Assembly (NCBI GenBank): GCA_028277945.1
Contig: JANQFH010000021.1
Location: forward strand, 248,001-312,000
Reading direction: 5' to 3'
Origin: Oligoflexia bacterium
GTDB lineage: Bacteria; Bdellovibrionota_G; JANQFH01
Length of the DNA: 64,000 nt
Shown here: positions 9,041-18,790 of the stretch, in pieces
How positions within the stretch are numbered: position 1 is the first letter of the stretch
Layout: each line of letters opens with the position of its first letter
Program-made: the position numbers and the translations under genes
The notes under the pieces: model-generated
The model's input: the letters and a program-made list of their open reading frames with translations, nothing else
Told to the model about the DNA's origin: nothing
Database searches by the model: none

Positions 9041-11560
9041 GTGAGTCCTGCAAACTCCCAAGTTACGCCGATGATGCAACAGTACCTCGATATTAAGTCG
9101 GGGTATGCAGATTCCATCCTGTTTTTTCGCATGGGTGATTTTTACGAGATGTTTTTCACCGATGCCATTAAGGCGTCGAAAATTCTTGGTATTGCACTGA
9201 CCTCACGAGACAAGAAGAGTGGTAACCCAGTCCCTATGTGTGGCGTGCCCTATCACAGTGCTGCTGGATATATCACCAAGCTTATTGAGCAGGGTCTACG
9301 CGTTGCTATTTGTGATCAGGTTGAAGATCCGCGCCTGGCTAAGGGTATCGTCAAACGGCAGGTGACGCGGATTGTGACTCCCGGCACCTGTATGGACAGC
9401 GACTCACTGCCTGCAGGAGAAGCTCATTATATAGGTGCCGTAACAACCGATGGCAAGGCCGTTGGCCTGGCTTACTGCGATATCGGCACAGGCGCTTTTT
9501 TTGCGACTGAACTGCAATATTTTGCGGACGTCGTGGATGCAGTTCGCTCCTTGCGATTACGTGAGCTCATAGCGCCAGAACAGGGTCTGAAAGATCTTTG
9601 GACCATGCTGCGGCAGGAAATGCCGCGGTTAACGTTGCGCCATGAAGAGAGCATGCTGTTTCATCGAGCCCAGCAACAACTCCTAGAACACTTTGGCGTC
9701 CGTTCTATTGCGGGCTTGGGTATGGGAGAGAGCCCTGCTGCAGCCGAGGCATCTGGCGCACTCATGGGTTATCTCAAACAGACACAACTCAGTTCCATGC
9801 AACACTTACAAGAGATCCGTCTTTACCGTCGTAGTGATAGCATGGTGATCGATGCGACAACCCGACGCAATCTTGAGCTGACTCAGACTCTCAGAGGAGA
9901 CCAGGGAGAGGAGACGCTGTTCGCGGTACTTGACGACTGTAAAACGGCTATGGGCACAAGAATGCTTCGTGACTGGATGGAGCGGCCGTTGCTCGATGTC
10001 GATGCCATCAACCAACGTCTTGATGCCATTGCCGCGCTGTTGGCAGACCAGCAGCTTCACAGAGAATTAACAGGGCCTCTGAGCGAAGTTCAAGACATCC
10101 AACGCATTACCTCTCGTCTTGTTCTCGAACGTGGAACCCCAAGAGATCTCATTGGTCTACGCTCTTCGTTGGTTCAGGTGCGGACACTGCGTCAGCAGCT
10201 GGCACCTCTACATCACGAGTTCTATAGCAAGATCATAGATAGACTACATCCCATGACAGCCGTCGTCGATTTGATCAACAACAGTATAGTCGATAATCCG
10301 CCTGCTAGTTTGCAGGAGGATGGTGGCGTCATTCGCGATGGTTACAACGCCGAGTTGGATGAGCTGCGGCAGCTGTTGCGCCAAGGTAAAGAGTGGATTG
10401 CCGCTCTTGAGAAAGAAGAGAGAGATCGTAGTGGCATTGCCAATCTGCGCGTGCGTTATAATCGAGTCTTTGGCTACTATATAGAGGTTACCAAGAGCAA
10501 TCTCAGCTTGGTTCCAAGCGACTATGAACGGAAGCAGACACTGGTCAATGCTGAGCGCTTCATTACCCCACAACTCAAAGTGCAAGAAGAGAAGATTCTT
10601 ACCGCGACTGAGCGTATTAGCCAATTGGAGTTAGAGCTCTTTAAGGAGGTTACTAACCGGGTTGCTGCCCAACACAAGGAGTTGATGGAGGTGGCCACCG
10701 CAGTGGCAACCGTTGATGTCGTCTGTGCACTGGCTAAGGTGGCCTTAGAAAACAACTACTGCCGACCGGTTGTCGATAATAGCCAAAGTCTGCGCATTAT
10801 TCAGGGGCGACACCCCATGGTGGAACGCTTTCAGATCGCTAACCGTTATGTGCCCAATGACGTTGTGATGGACAGTGAAGGCAGACAGATTTTGATCGTT
10901 ACCGGTCCGAATATGGCGGGGAAGTCGACACTTCTACGGCAAATAGCCTTGACTCTGTTCATGGCGCAGATCGGCAGCTTTGTACCAGCAGCCGCCGCTG
11001 AGTTTGGTATCGTCGACCGTATTTTTTCACGCATTGGTGCTTCCGATGATATTGCCATGGGACGCTCGACTTTTATGGTGGAGATGGAAGAGACGGCAAA
11101 TATTTTACGCAATGCTACAGAAAGGAGTCTGTTGATTCTCGACGAGATCGGTCGTGGTACTTCAACCTATGATGGCCTTAGTATTGCCTGGGCAGTTATC
11201 GAGTATATTCATAATAGGATTTCGGCACGTACTCTATTTGCGACACACTATCATGCCTTGACCAGGTTGGAGGCACAGCTGGCACGGGTGCATAATGTGC
11301 ATGTGGCAGTGCGAGAGCAAGGTGATGAGGTCATCTTTCTGCATCGCCTGTTGGATGGTGGCGTCAGTCGCAGTTACGGGATTACCGTTGGCCGATTGGC
11401 GGGGTTGCCGAAAGAGGTTGTCAAGCGCGCGGCTGTTGTCTTACGGGGTTTTGAGAAAGAGCGACACAGTGATGTAGGCGTTGACACATCGACAACTACG
11501 TCCAGCTCTGGTGGATTGCAAAAGCAAATCTCTCTGTTTCAGGACGATTCTTGCGTATAG
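9041..11560 (+). CDS. mutS: DNA mismatch repair protein MutS
   Basis: 839 aa; 'MMQQYLDIKSGYADSILFFRMGDFYEMFFTDA', Walker A 'TGPNMAGKSTLLRQIAL', 'LDEIGRGTSTYDGLSIAWAV'. GTG start. Confidence 0.97.
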   Translation: MSPANSQVTPMMQQYLDIKSGYADSILFFRMGDFYEMFFTDAIKASKILGIALTSRDKKSGNPVPMCGVPYHSAAGYITKLIEQGLRVAICDQVEDPRLAKGIVKRQVTRIVTPGTCMDSDSLPAGEAHYIGAVTTDGKAVGLAYCDIGTGAFFATELQYFADVVDAVRSLRLRELIAPEQGLKDLWTMLRQEMPRLTLRHEESMLFHRAQQQLLEHFGVRSIAGLGMGESPAAAEASGALMGYLKQTQLSSMQHLQEIRLYRRSDSMVIDATTRRNLELTQTLRGDQGEETLFAVLDDCKTAMGTRMLRDWMERPLLDVDAINQRLDAIAALLADQQLHRELTGPLSEVQDIQRITSRLVLERGTPRDLIGLRSSLVQVRTLRQQLAPLHHEFYSKIIDRLHPMTAVVDLINNSIVDNPPASLQEDGGVIRDGYNAELDELRQLLRQGKEWIAALEKEERDRSGIANLRVRYNRVFGYYIEVTKSNLSLVPSDYERKQTLVNAERFITPQLKVQEEKILTATERISQLELELFKEVTNRVAAQHKELMEVATAVATVDVVCALAKVALENNYCRPVVDNSQSLRIIQGRHPMVERFQIANRYVPNDVVMDSEGRQILIVTGPNMAGKSTLLRQIALTLFMAQIGSFVPAAAAEFGIVDRIFSRIGASDDIAMGRSTFMVEMEETANILRNATERSLLILDEIGRGTSTYDGLSIAWAVIEYIHNRISARTLFATHYHALTRLEAQLARVHNVHVAVREQGDEVIFLHRLLDGGVSRSYGITVGRLAGLPKEVVKRAAVVLRGFEKERHSDVGVDTSTTTSSSGGLQKQISLFQDDSCV

Positions 11561-12681
11561 GTCGTTACCGCATATTGAATCGTGTTGCTGTCGGTGGTAT
11601 GGCGGAGATCTTTCGCGCTGAGACCAGCAGTGGCAAAATCATTGCCATTAAAAAGATTCTGCCGCAGCATACTGCAAATGATAAATTTATTAAGATGTTC
11701 TTTGATGAAGCGAAGATCATGATCTCGCTGCGTCATCCTAACATTGTTCAGCTTTATGATTTCGGTAGGGTAGGAGATGACTACTTTCTGGCGTTGGAGT
11801 GGATTGAAGGCAAAGCGCTTAGCAGTATCATTTACCAGCAAAAGCGGCAGCGTATTCCTTTTCCGGTTGGCGTGGCTTGTTATACGATGCTCGAAATTCT
11901 CTGTGGTCTTGAGTATGCACACAGCAGAAAAGACTCTTACAATCGAAACCTGGATATTGTGCATCGTGATATCAGTCCTCCTAACGTACTGATCTCGGTG
12001 GATGGAGACGTCAAGATAGCTGACTTTGGCATTGCCAAAGCAGCAAGCAACGTTAGCTTTACTAATCCCGGAGTATTGAAAGGAAAGTACAGTTATATGT
12101 CGCCTGAGCAGGCGAGTGGCTACGAGTTAGACCAGCGCAGCGATATATACAGTTGTGGCACGCTCTTCTATGAATTGCTTGGCTCGGTCAGGCTCTTTCT
12201 AGGAGACACAGACGTGGACACGTTAAACAACGTGCGTCGTAAGCGAGTGCCGCGGTTGATTAAACAGTTTCCATATATTCCAAGGCAGCTTGAGAAGATC
12301 ATCATGCGAGCCCTGCAACGAAGCCTTAGTAAACGTTATCAAGATGCTGCATCCATGGCCAATGACTTGGAAAGGGTGTACGATCTCTACTATTCGTCAG
12401 ACGACCGCGAGGCTTTGAAGGGGTTTTTCCAGTTTCTCTATCCACGCGCTCAGATCTATAGAGACAAGGAGAAAAAGAAGTCAGTCATAGAGTACTGGGG
12501 AACCCAGGTATTGCACATGTCTGTTCAGCGTCAGTCTAGGAAACACATCAGCAGTCGTGAGGTAGCCATCATGTCGATAGTCTTGCTTGTGGCATGTCTA
12601 GGTCTTTATTTTTTTTATGACGATGTGGTAACGGTATTGCGGCACATTTTATCAAAGTTGCCAGCTTTTGCGGGAGGATAA
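11551..12681 (+). CDS. Serine/threonine protein kinase with C-terminal TM helix
   Basis: 'YRILNRVAVGGMAEIFRAE', 'IAIKKI', 'DIVHRDISPPNVLIS', 'KIADFGIAKA', 'YMSPEQASG'; C-terminal TM 'REVAIMSIVLLVACLGLYFFY'. TTG start overlaps the mutS end. Confidence 0.92.
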   Translation: MRIGRYRILNRVAVGGMAEIFRAETSSGKIIAIKKILPQHTANDKFIKMFFDEAKIMISLRHPNIVQLYDFGRVGDDYFLALEWIEGKALSSIIYQQKRQRIPFPVGVACYTMLEILCGLEYAHSRKDSYNRNLDIVHRDISPPNVLISVDGDVKIADFGIAKAASNVSFTNPGVLKGKYSYMSPEQASGYELDQRSDIYSCGTLFYELLGSVRLFLGDTDVDTLNNVRRKRVPRLIKQFPYIPRQLEKIIMRALQRSLSKRYQDAASMANDLERVYDLYYSSDDREALKGFFQFLYPRAQIYRDKEKKKSVIEYWGTQVLHMSVQRQSRKHISSREVAIMSIVLLVACLGLYFFYDDVVTVLRHILSKLPAFAGG

Positions 12682-12682
12682 A

Positions 12683-12931
12683 GTGCAGGGAAAGAATGTG
12701 GCAGTCTTTTTGAAGACCCCGCTGTTTAGGTTTCGTTACCTTATTGGCAAACAGGAACGGCAGTTGCTTGAGAATGTTGTTCGTGTTGAGGGAAAGGTCG
12801 TGGACGAAAAGACAGCGGGAATTATGATCAAAGTAAAGGTGTTGAGTAACCTGAAGCAGAAGGAGACTAAACTCCCGTTTGAAACGATCTTTCTGCCATT
12901 CGACAAGGTAGACTTTATAATCTTTCTCTGA
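12683..12931 (+). CDS. Hypothetical small protein
   Basis: 82 aa from GTG 12683; sits between the kinase and convergent ricT; no family recognised. Confidence 0.5.
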   Translation: MQGKNVAVFLKTPLFRFRYLIGKQERQLLENVVRVEGKVVDEKTAGIMIKVKVLSNLKQKETKLPFETIFLPFDKVDFIIFL

Positions 12932-12940
12932 GGCGAAATT

Positions 12941-13735
12941 TCAAATGAGATCTACAGGCTTCAGGCTGACGCTGCCTGCCTCTTCACCTAAGTCAACGGT
13001 AAAGCTTCCCCTTAGGATCTCAACGCTTTTTACTTTACCGGCACCTAGTTTGGTTTCTATCCTTTTGCCGACCCTTGGCAGGTTTTTGGCGAGTTCATGG
13101 TAGGTATCGAGTTCATAGGTTAAACAGCAACGTAGACGACCGCAACCTCCAGAAACCTTTTCTGGATTAAGGCTGAGATTTTGGGTTTTTGCCATTTTGA
13201 TGGATACCGGCTTAAAGCTGGTCAGGAAACTTGCACAACAGTATTCGCGTCCACAGACACCGATACCGCCAACCATGCCGGCGGCATCACGGACACCGAT
13301 CTGGTTCATTTCAACAGTCATGCCGAGTTCTTGGTTGAGCCGCTTCACCAGATGGCGAAAGTCAATACGATTTTCCGAATGAAAGTAGTAGGTTACTTTT
13401 CCGCCGCCGAGAGTAAACTGCGCCTTAACGAGCTTCATCGGCAGCTCCATCTCCCGGGCGATTTTTTGGCAGATGGAAAAGGCGTCTAATTCACGGCGCT
13501 GGTTACGTTTAATCTGCTGATGGTCATTGTTGGTAGCGATGCGGATGATTGGTGGTAGTTTTTTTGCCGTCTTGGCATCATCTAAGAAATTGTCTTTTAA
13601 GTGGAGGACTTTGCCCAAGGCATTGCCACTCTCGGTTTTGACAACCACGGTATCGCCGTTTGCAAGTTCGAGATCGCCAGCATCAAAGTAGTGTACCTTG
13701 CTGGGTTGGTTAAACTGTACGCCTACAGGTTTCAT
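12941..13735 (-). CDS. ricT: PSP1-domain protein, RicT/YaaT family
   Basis: 'GGIGVCGREYCCASFLTSFKPVSIKMAKTQNLSLNPEKVSGGCGRLRCCLTYE' is the conserved Cys-rich PSP1/YaaT signature. Confidence 0.92.
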   Translation of the reverse strand: MKPVGVQFNQPSKVHYFDAGDLELANGDTVVVKTESGNALGKVLHLKDNFLDDAKTAKKLPPIIRIATNNDHQQIKRNQRRELDAFSICQKIAREMELPMKLVKAQFTLGGGKVTYYFHSENRIDFRHLVKRLNQELGMTVEMNQIGVRDAAGMVGGIGVCGREYCCASFLTSFKPVSIKMAKTQNLSLNPEKVSGGCGRLRCCLTYELDTYHELAKNLPRVGKRIETKLGAGKVKSVEILRGSFTVDLGEEAGSVSLKPVDLI

Positions 13736-13744
13736 GCTCTTATC

Positions 13745-14773
13745 TTAACGGCCGCCTTGGGCCTTGGCAAGAGCCTGTTCCAAGCCGGTGAGGAGGTGTT
13801 CGACGGCAATTTTACGGTTGGCATAACCTCGCTGAATGGCATTGAGAGTATGATCGGTTCTTTGCAATAACGCTAGGATATTCTCCTGGTCAAAGTGGCT
13901 GGCAATGGTTTGCAGGCTGTTTTTGGCTTTGCTATGTAAAAGTGTATCTGCATGGATGCCCTCTTTAAGAAAACACAGATCGCGTAGCATTGACTGCAGT
14001 AGTGCCAACCGTCGTGGTAGGGTGGCATCGTTTTCTAGCAACATGGACGCGAGCTTCCAGAGCGCGGTCGAAGTCGTTTTCAGAGTTTCTGAATTGCCTG
14101 GCTTACCATAGATTTCTCCGAGTAGTTTCAACAATCGATCGCACTCTTGGGCAATGACGTTGCTTTTTTCACGTACGGCTTCATGGTTTTCCCAGCTCTC
14201 TTCGCCGAGGTGGGTCAGTAGCGCGGCATCCTCATCAGGTATACCGAGGATGCTGGCACGCTCTTTTCCACTCAATGGGTTGAAACGTATGCGTTTACAA
14301 CGTGAAAGGATAGTTGGTAACAGCGTTGCCGGCCGGGAGCTAATAAGAATTAAAAGTGTTTTTTCTGGCGGCTCTTCGAGGACTTTCAATAAAGCATTAG
14401 CAGCAAAACGATTCATACAGTCAGCATCGTCCACTATCAAGGCACGTACAGGTGATTCCAATGGTGGATACTGTAAATGCACGATAGCCTCACGGATCCT
14501 ATCAATGTTGATAACATGTTTTTCCGGAGAGATTTCCAAGAGATCAGGGTGGGAACGGCGCGAAATTTTTTTGCAGTGGGAACACTGGTTGCAGGGCTGC
14601 TGCTGTGAAGTTTGGCAGAAGAGGGTCTTCAGCATGAGCTGAGCTGCTGTGTGTTTGCCAACGGATCTTGGCCCTTCGAATAGATAGCTGCCGGTATGTT
14701 GTTTTTCAATAAACTCGTGTTGTAGGGTTTTGATGGCGCGTTTCTGGCCTATTATGGTTGCGTGTGAGTTCAT
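13745..14773 (-). CDS. holB: DNA polymerase III subunit delta'
   Basis: 'SYLFEGPRSVGKHTAAQLMLKTLFCQ...CNQCSHCKKISRRSHPDLLEI...ANALLKVLEEPPEKTLLILISSRPATLLPTILSRC'. Confidence 0.9.
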   Translation of the reverse strand: MNSHATIIGQKRAIKTLQHEFIEKQHTGSYLFEGPRSVGKHTAAQLMLKTLFCQTSQQQPCNQCSHCKKISRRSHPDLLEISPEKHVINIDRIREAIVHLQYPPLESPVRALIVDDADCMNRFAANALLKVLEEPPEKTLLILISSRPATLLPTILSRCKRIRFNPLSGKERASILGIPDEDAALLTHLGEESWENHEAVREKSNVIAQECDRLLKLLGEIYGKPGNSETLKTTSTALWKLASMLLENDATLPRRLALLQSMLRDLCFLKEGIHADTLLHSKAKNSLQTIASHFDQENILALLQRTDHTLNAIQRGYANRKIAVEHLLTGLEQALAKAQGGR

Positions 14774-14782
14774 TGGCGTGCC

Positions 14783-15442
14783 TCAGTCTTCATTTGTGAG
14801 TTTTGGCAGCAGTAGCTTCATGATAGCCGCATGGACCTCTGTAACAGGTTGACCGGCATCGACAACACAGATCCTCGTTGGTTCACTCTCTGCGAGCTGG
14901 AGATAACCTTGTCGTACACTCTCGTGAAAAGAGAGATCGTAGCTCTCAATGCGATCGGGTTCCCTTGCCGTCTTTCTCTGTAAGATGCGTTGCCGTCCAA
15001 TGGCAACAGGAACGTCGAGAATGAAGGTCAAGTCAGGTACTAGCTTGTCAGTTACTGCTTGGTTTAACCTGTGGATAAAGTTAAGGTCAACGCCACGGCT
15101 AAAACCTTGATAGACGGTACTGGCGTCGTAGTAGCGGTCACAGAGAACAGTCTGGGATGCTTCTATGGCTGGATGGATCACCGCGGTAACGTGTTGGTGC
15201 CGAGCAGCGCTAAAGAGCAGAAACTCGCTTAGGGGTGTCATGGCCAGATCCTTTGCGTGCAGGAGAATGTCACGAATCGCCTCGCCTAACGGGGTACCCC
15301 CAGGTTCACGCGTTACAACACAGGGTATCTGTCTTTGCAGTAGGGCTTTCTCGGCTAGGCGGACCTGAGTACTCTTGCCACAGCCTTCGATGCCCTCGAA
15401 GGTGATTAATAGTCCTCGTTTTGCCACAGTGCTTAGGGGCAT
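14783..15442 (-). CDS. tmk: Thymidylate kinase
   Basis: 'LLITFEGIEGCGKSTQVRLAEKALLQ...VVTREPGGTPLGEAIRDILL...VLCDRYYDASTVYQG'. Confidence 0.95.
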   Translation of the reverse strand: MPLSTVAKRGLLITFEGIEGCGKSTQVRLAEKALLQRQIPCVVTREPGGTPLGEAIRDILLHAKDLAMTPLSEFLLFSAARHQHVTAVIHPAIEASQTVLCDRYYDASTVYQGFSRGVDLNFIHRLNQAVTDKLVPDLTFILDVPVAIGRQRILQRKTAREPDRIESYDLSFHESVRQGYLQLAESEPTRICVVDAGQPVTEVHAAIMKLLLPKLTNED

Positions 15443-15443
15443 G

Positions 15444-15476
15444 GCCCTAGAGCTAACCGCAAAGTTGCTCTAGGGC
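15444..15476. repeat. Perfect 10-bp inverted repeat between divergent start codons
   Basis: GCCCTAGAGC (15444-15453) and GCTCTAGGGC (15467-15476), 13-nt spacer. Confidence 0.85.
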
Positions 15477-15477
15477 A

Positions 15478-16248
15478 ATGAAAATTGCTGCCGACTGGGG
15501 TGTGGCTAACTCGTTGACAAAAAAAGAGAAAGGTGCTATTTCTGATGCGTTGAGTTATAGGCTAGCTATGCGTATTATGCTGCAATTATTATATTTTTTG
15601 GCTTTGTGGCTGATCCCCTCACCTTGGACAGTAGAGACCGTGGCTGAGGAGAGTCCGATCTTCGACGACTGGCTTGATCATCCCTATACCAAATACCGTT
15701 ACAGCTCCGAGAAGAAGGATACGGCTGCAGGGTCAGAGGCGGAGAGTGTGCCACCCATTGATTTTACCGGCCACTATAAGGTTGGTGATAAGCTCATTTT
15801 TTATAATCAGGGTCTCGGCACCTTTGAACAACGTGCGAACCTCTCAGGGGGTGGATCTAAAGAGTCAACGACAGTGACGCAGAGGCCGCCTAGCCGTTTG
15901 GACGTGTCCGATTCCTCGACTACTAACGGAAAAGGAGATGAACCAAGCGGTGTCGCGCCGTTGATCACTTTTGTTGCTGCTCAACAACAGAGCTGTGCAA
16001 CCTGGTCTCATCCACTAAAGCAGTATCGATTTCGCAGTAGCGCTCTTTGTCAGGTAGATCTTGAGAACACCATAGAAAGGGTTTTGACAGGTCTGGATTG
16101 GGAGGGTGAACAGCTTGATCGTCTATTTGTTACCCACACGAGTGCCGACAGACATTTTCTCACCTCGTCAACAAAGCTACGTCGGCCGCGGCTGCGGCAA
16201 GCTCTTGAATCGATGTCCCAACGTGGCTGCAACTGTGTTATACCTTAG
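15478..16248 (+). CDS. Hypothetical exported protein
   Basis: Open frame; internal ATG near 15568 gives a hydrophobic leader 'MRIMLQLLYFLALWLIPSPWTV'. 3' end possibly frameshifted (see findings). Confidence 0.55.
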   Translation: MKIAADWGVANSLTKKEKGAISDALSYRLAMRIMLQLLYFLALWLIPSPWTVETVAEESPIFDDWLDHPYTKYRYSSEKKDTAAGSEAESVPPIDFTGHYKVGDKLIFYNQGLGTFEQRANLSGGGSKESTTVTQRPPSRLDVSDSSTTNGKGDEPSGVAPLITFVAAQQQSCATWSHPLKQYRFRSSALCQVDLENTIERVLTGLDWEGEQLDRLFVTHTSADRHFLTSSTKLRRPRLRQALESMSQRGCNCVIP

Positions 16249-16312
16249 CTCTGGATGCGTATGCTAGCAATGTGCAGATTATTCGTGCCTTTTTTAGGGT
16301 AGAATTACGGTT

Positions 16313-18637
16313 GTGAAGCGTTGGGCTGCTCGTCGTCGTGGTCTAATCTGGGCTGTACTCGCTCTCATAGCGATTTTCATTGTCCTCGTGCTGCTCTACT
16401 TTTTTCGCCAGCAGTGGCGTGGTTTACCGCAGGGTAAAGGCGTTGCTGAGCTGACATTTAAACACCGGCGCGTCGAGGCTCGTCGTGCTGGAAAGATCAA
16501 CTGGCAAAATGCTGTCATCAAACAGAATTTTTTTGATGGTGATGCGGTTAAGACTGCCACCGCGGCAGCTGCGGTGATTCGTTTTATCAATGCAGAGAGT
16601 ATCCGTGTCGATGAAAACTCCCTTGTCATTATTCGTGCCCCAGAAGCCGGAACCGGTAGACTTGCTGACTATACTCTAGAGATCCTCAGCGGTGCTGTCC
16701 AGGTGACTCCCAAAAAATCAGGCCTGCGCATTCAGAGCCCAGTTGGTACGGCGACTGTCAGGCCAGCACCAACCTCACAAAAACGTAGTGATGTGATTAT
16801 TAGAGTAGAGGAAGACCAATCTCTCTCCGTGGCTGCTTTGGAGGGTAAGACCATTACGGCGATTGCCAACAAAACTCTTGAAATCAAAAAAGGCGAGGCT
16901 GTGTTGTTACAGCAAACTACCGAGGTAACCCCTGAGGCAGTAATAGAATTGCCGTCAATCCCAACGCTTATGCAACCACTCGATCAAGCTGAGTTTGTTT
17001 TGTTACCAGGGCAACAGGCAGAGAAAATTGAATTGACCGTACCGGTTTTAGCTGAACAAAGCCATATTCAGGTGTCACGTGATGTTGAGTTTAATGATTT
17101 GGTGTTGAACCGTTATGGTTCGGATTCAACATGGACGCTCGAGGGCCTTACGGCGGGAACCTATTATTGGCGAGCTGCCGCAGTGGATGCGCAGAATCTC
17201 CACGGCCCGTTTACCGCACCCCGTAGTTTTACGGTTTCGCCAGCTCCACCACAGCCCCCTGTAGATACGGTGCTTAACGTAATCCAACTTCTACCCTCCG
17301 CCCAGTTGTTTCAAGGAGAGTCAACAACCGGCTCAGCAATAAAGACTGGCACACAGATCAATGGTGGCCAGCGTCTATCTCTCTCTCCAAATGGTGTAGT
17401 GCAGTTAGCGTTTGTAGCAGACGAAAGCACAGATCTGCAACTTCGTAGTTTTAGCCAGGTGAGGTTCCATGCGATTCAAAGAGAGAGTGACGGTCGCCTG
17501 CGTACAGATCTCGAGCTCCAGAGAGGGGCGATGATCATTGCAATCGAACCCAAAAGAGAAAAAGTGATACAACATAAAGTTCGCATTGGTGAGGCTGTAT
17601 TTCGTTTTTCTCAGCAGAATGTCATTGGCAACAAGCGCGTCGAGATTTTTGCGGAGAAGCTCTCATCCGGCCAATATCGTTTGGTAGTGCTCCGTGGTGG
17701 CTACAGTTTTGACATAGGAGGTAAAAGGGCTCTGTTGGCAGGAGAGCAGATTGATAACGTTAGCGGAGAGGGCGGCTCTGCAGACATCGCCAGCATGGCT
17801 ATGCCCGTGACCGCAGACAGTGATACGACGGTGTTTTATCGCGGGGAAATGCCGCTGCTGAGCTTTAGCGCTCCTGCAGGTCGACAGCCCGCACGGTTTG
17901 AAATCAGTCGAAATGCTCAATTCACCCAGGTTGTTCTTAGTGAGCCAGTCGTAGACGACAACCTTACGACCATACTGCACGACAGAGGACGGTACTACTG
18001 GCGTTATTATGGCAAGGATGACAAACCATATTCCACCCGTCTTCTCAAAATACAAAGAGAGGAAAATCCACCAGGTCTTGGTCAGCCCCTTCGAGTAACT
18101 GACAATGCCCTGGAAACTATTGCCTATTACTTTGGTATTGCCCCGCAAATCCAATGGCGCTGGCAGAGACATCCCAGAGCAGTTGGTTATCAGTTAGAGT
18201 TGTTTGCTGATCCTGATCTAGCCAAGAGAATATTTACTAGTGAAAGAATACGGCAGCCGCAACTCGATGTTGTCATCGACGCGATTCGGTTTGGTGAGTA
18301 CTTTTGGCGGGTAAAGTACCTAGACTACCGAGGGCGTCATTTAGAAACTTCGTCAGTGTATAAAATCCATTTTCGTTTTCCCGAAGATATTCCGGCAATG
18401 GTTCTGCTGCATCCACAGACCAACCTGCAGAGTTCAAAGACAAAAATTCGACTGCGTGGCTTGGTGCATATGGAAGGAGGTCGTCTCGACATTGCCGGTA
18501 AACCGACGCCTACCACGGAGACGGGCGAGTTTTACCACACCACAGCGCTTAAACCAGGCGAGAACCTCGTGCAGTTCCGTCTGCGCCATGAGGACGGATC
18601 GGTCACGATCAGCCAGAAAAAAGTGTTTGTATTTTAA
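16313..18637 (+). CDS. FecR-domain protein with two FecR-like regions and FN3/Ig-like repeats
   Basis: 774 aa, GTG start; TM at N-terminus; FecR-like 'FFDGDAVKTATAAAAVIRFINAESIRVDENSLVII'; repeated 'GTYYWRAAAVDAQ', 'RGRYYWRYYGKDD', 'FGEYFWRVKYLD' modules. Confidence 0.75.
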   Translation: MKRWAARRRGLIWAVLALIAIFIVLVLLYFFRQQWRGLPQGKGVAELTFKHRRVEARRAGKINWQNAVIKQNFFDGDAVKTATAAAAVIRFINAESIRVDENSLVIIRAPEAGTGRLADYTLEILSGAVQVTPKKSGLRIQSPVGTATVRPAPTSQKRSDVIIRVEEDQSLSVAALEGKTITAIANKTLEIKKGEAVLLQQTTEVTPEAVIELPSIPTLMQPLDQAEFVLLPGQQAEKIELTVPVLAEQSHIQVSRDVEFNDLVLNRYGSDSTWTLEGLTAGTYYWRAAAVDAQNLHGPFTAPRSFTVSPAPPQPPVDTVLNVIQLLPSAQLFQGESTTGSAIKTGTQINGGQRLSLSPNGVVQLAFVADESTDLQLRSFSQVRFHAIQRESDGRLRTDLELQRGAMIIAIEPKREKVIQHKVRIGEAVFRFSQQNVIGNKRVEIFAEKLSSGQYRLVVLRGGYSFDIGGKRALLAGEQIDNVSGEGGSADIASMAMPVTADSDTTVFYRGEMPLLSFSAPAGRQPARFEISRNAQFTQVVLSEPVVDDNLTTILHDRGRYYWRYYGKDDKPYSTRLLKIQREENPPGLGQPLRVTDNALETIAYYFGIAPQIQWRWQRHPRAVGYQLELFADPDLAKRIFTSERIRQPQLDVVIDAIRFGEYFWRVKYLDYRGRHLETSSVYKIHFRFPEDIPAMVLLHPQTNLQSSKTKIRLRGLVHMEGGRLDIAGKPTPTTETGEFYHTTALKPGENLVQFRLRHEDGSVTISQKKVFVF

Positions 18638-18790
18638 ATTTAATAATTACAGGTAGTTAGCAGCGAAGAGGCATGCTCTGGCGTAGCAGTGTGGCCATCG
18701 CTCAGAGGCCATAGGCGGGCGAGTTATAATAAGGTAAAATAATAAGACATCCGCCTCCAGCGAATTTTTTTGCCTATCCAAGGGGGAGGA

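Noticed and set aside
18638-18790. Possible structured RNA between the two FecR genes ('GCTCTGGCGTAGCAG...CTCAGAGGCC')
   Set aside because: Some short pairings but no known motif recognised; insufficient evidence without covariation data.
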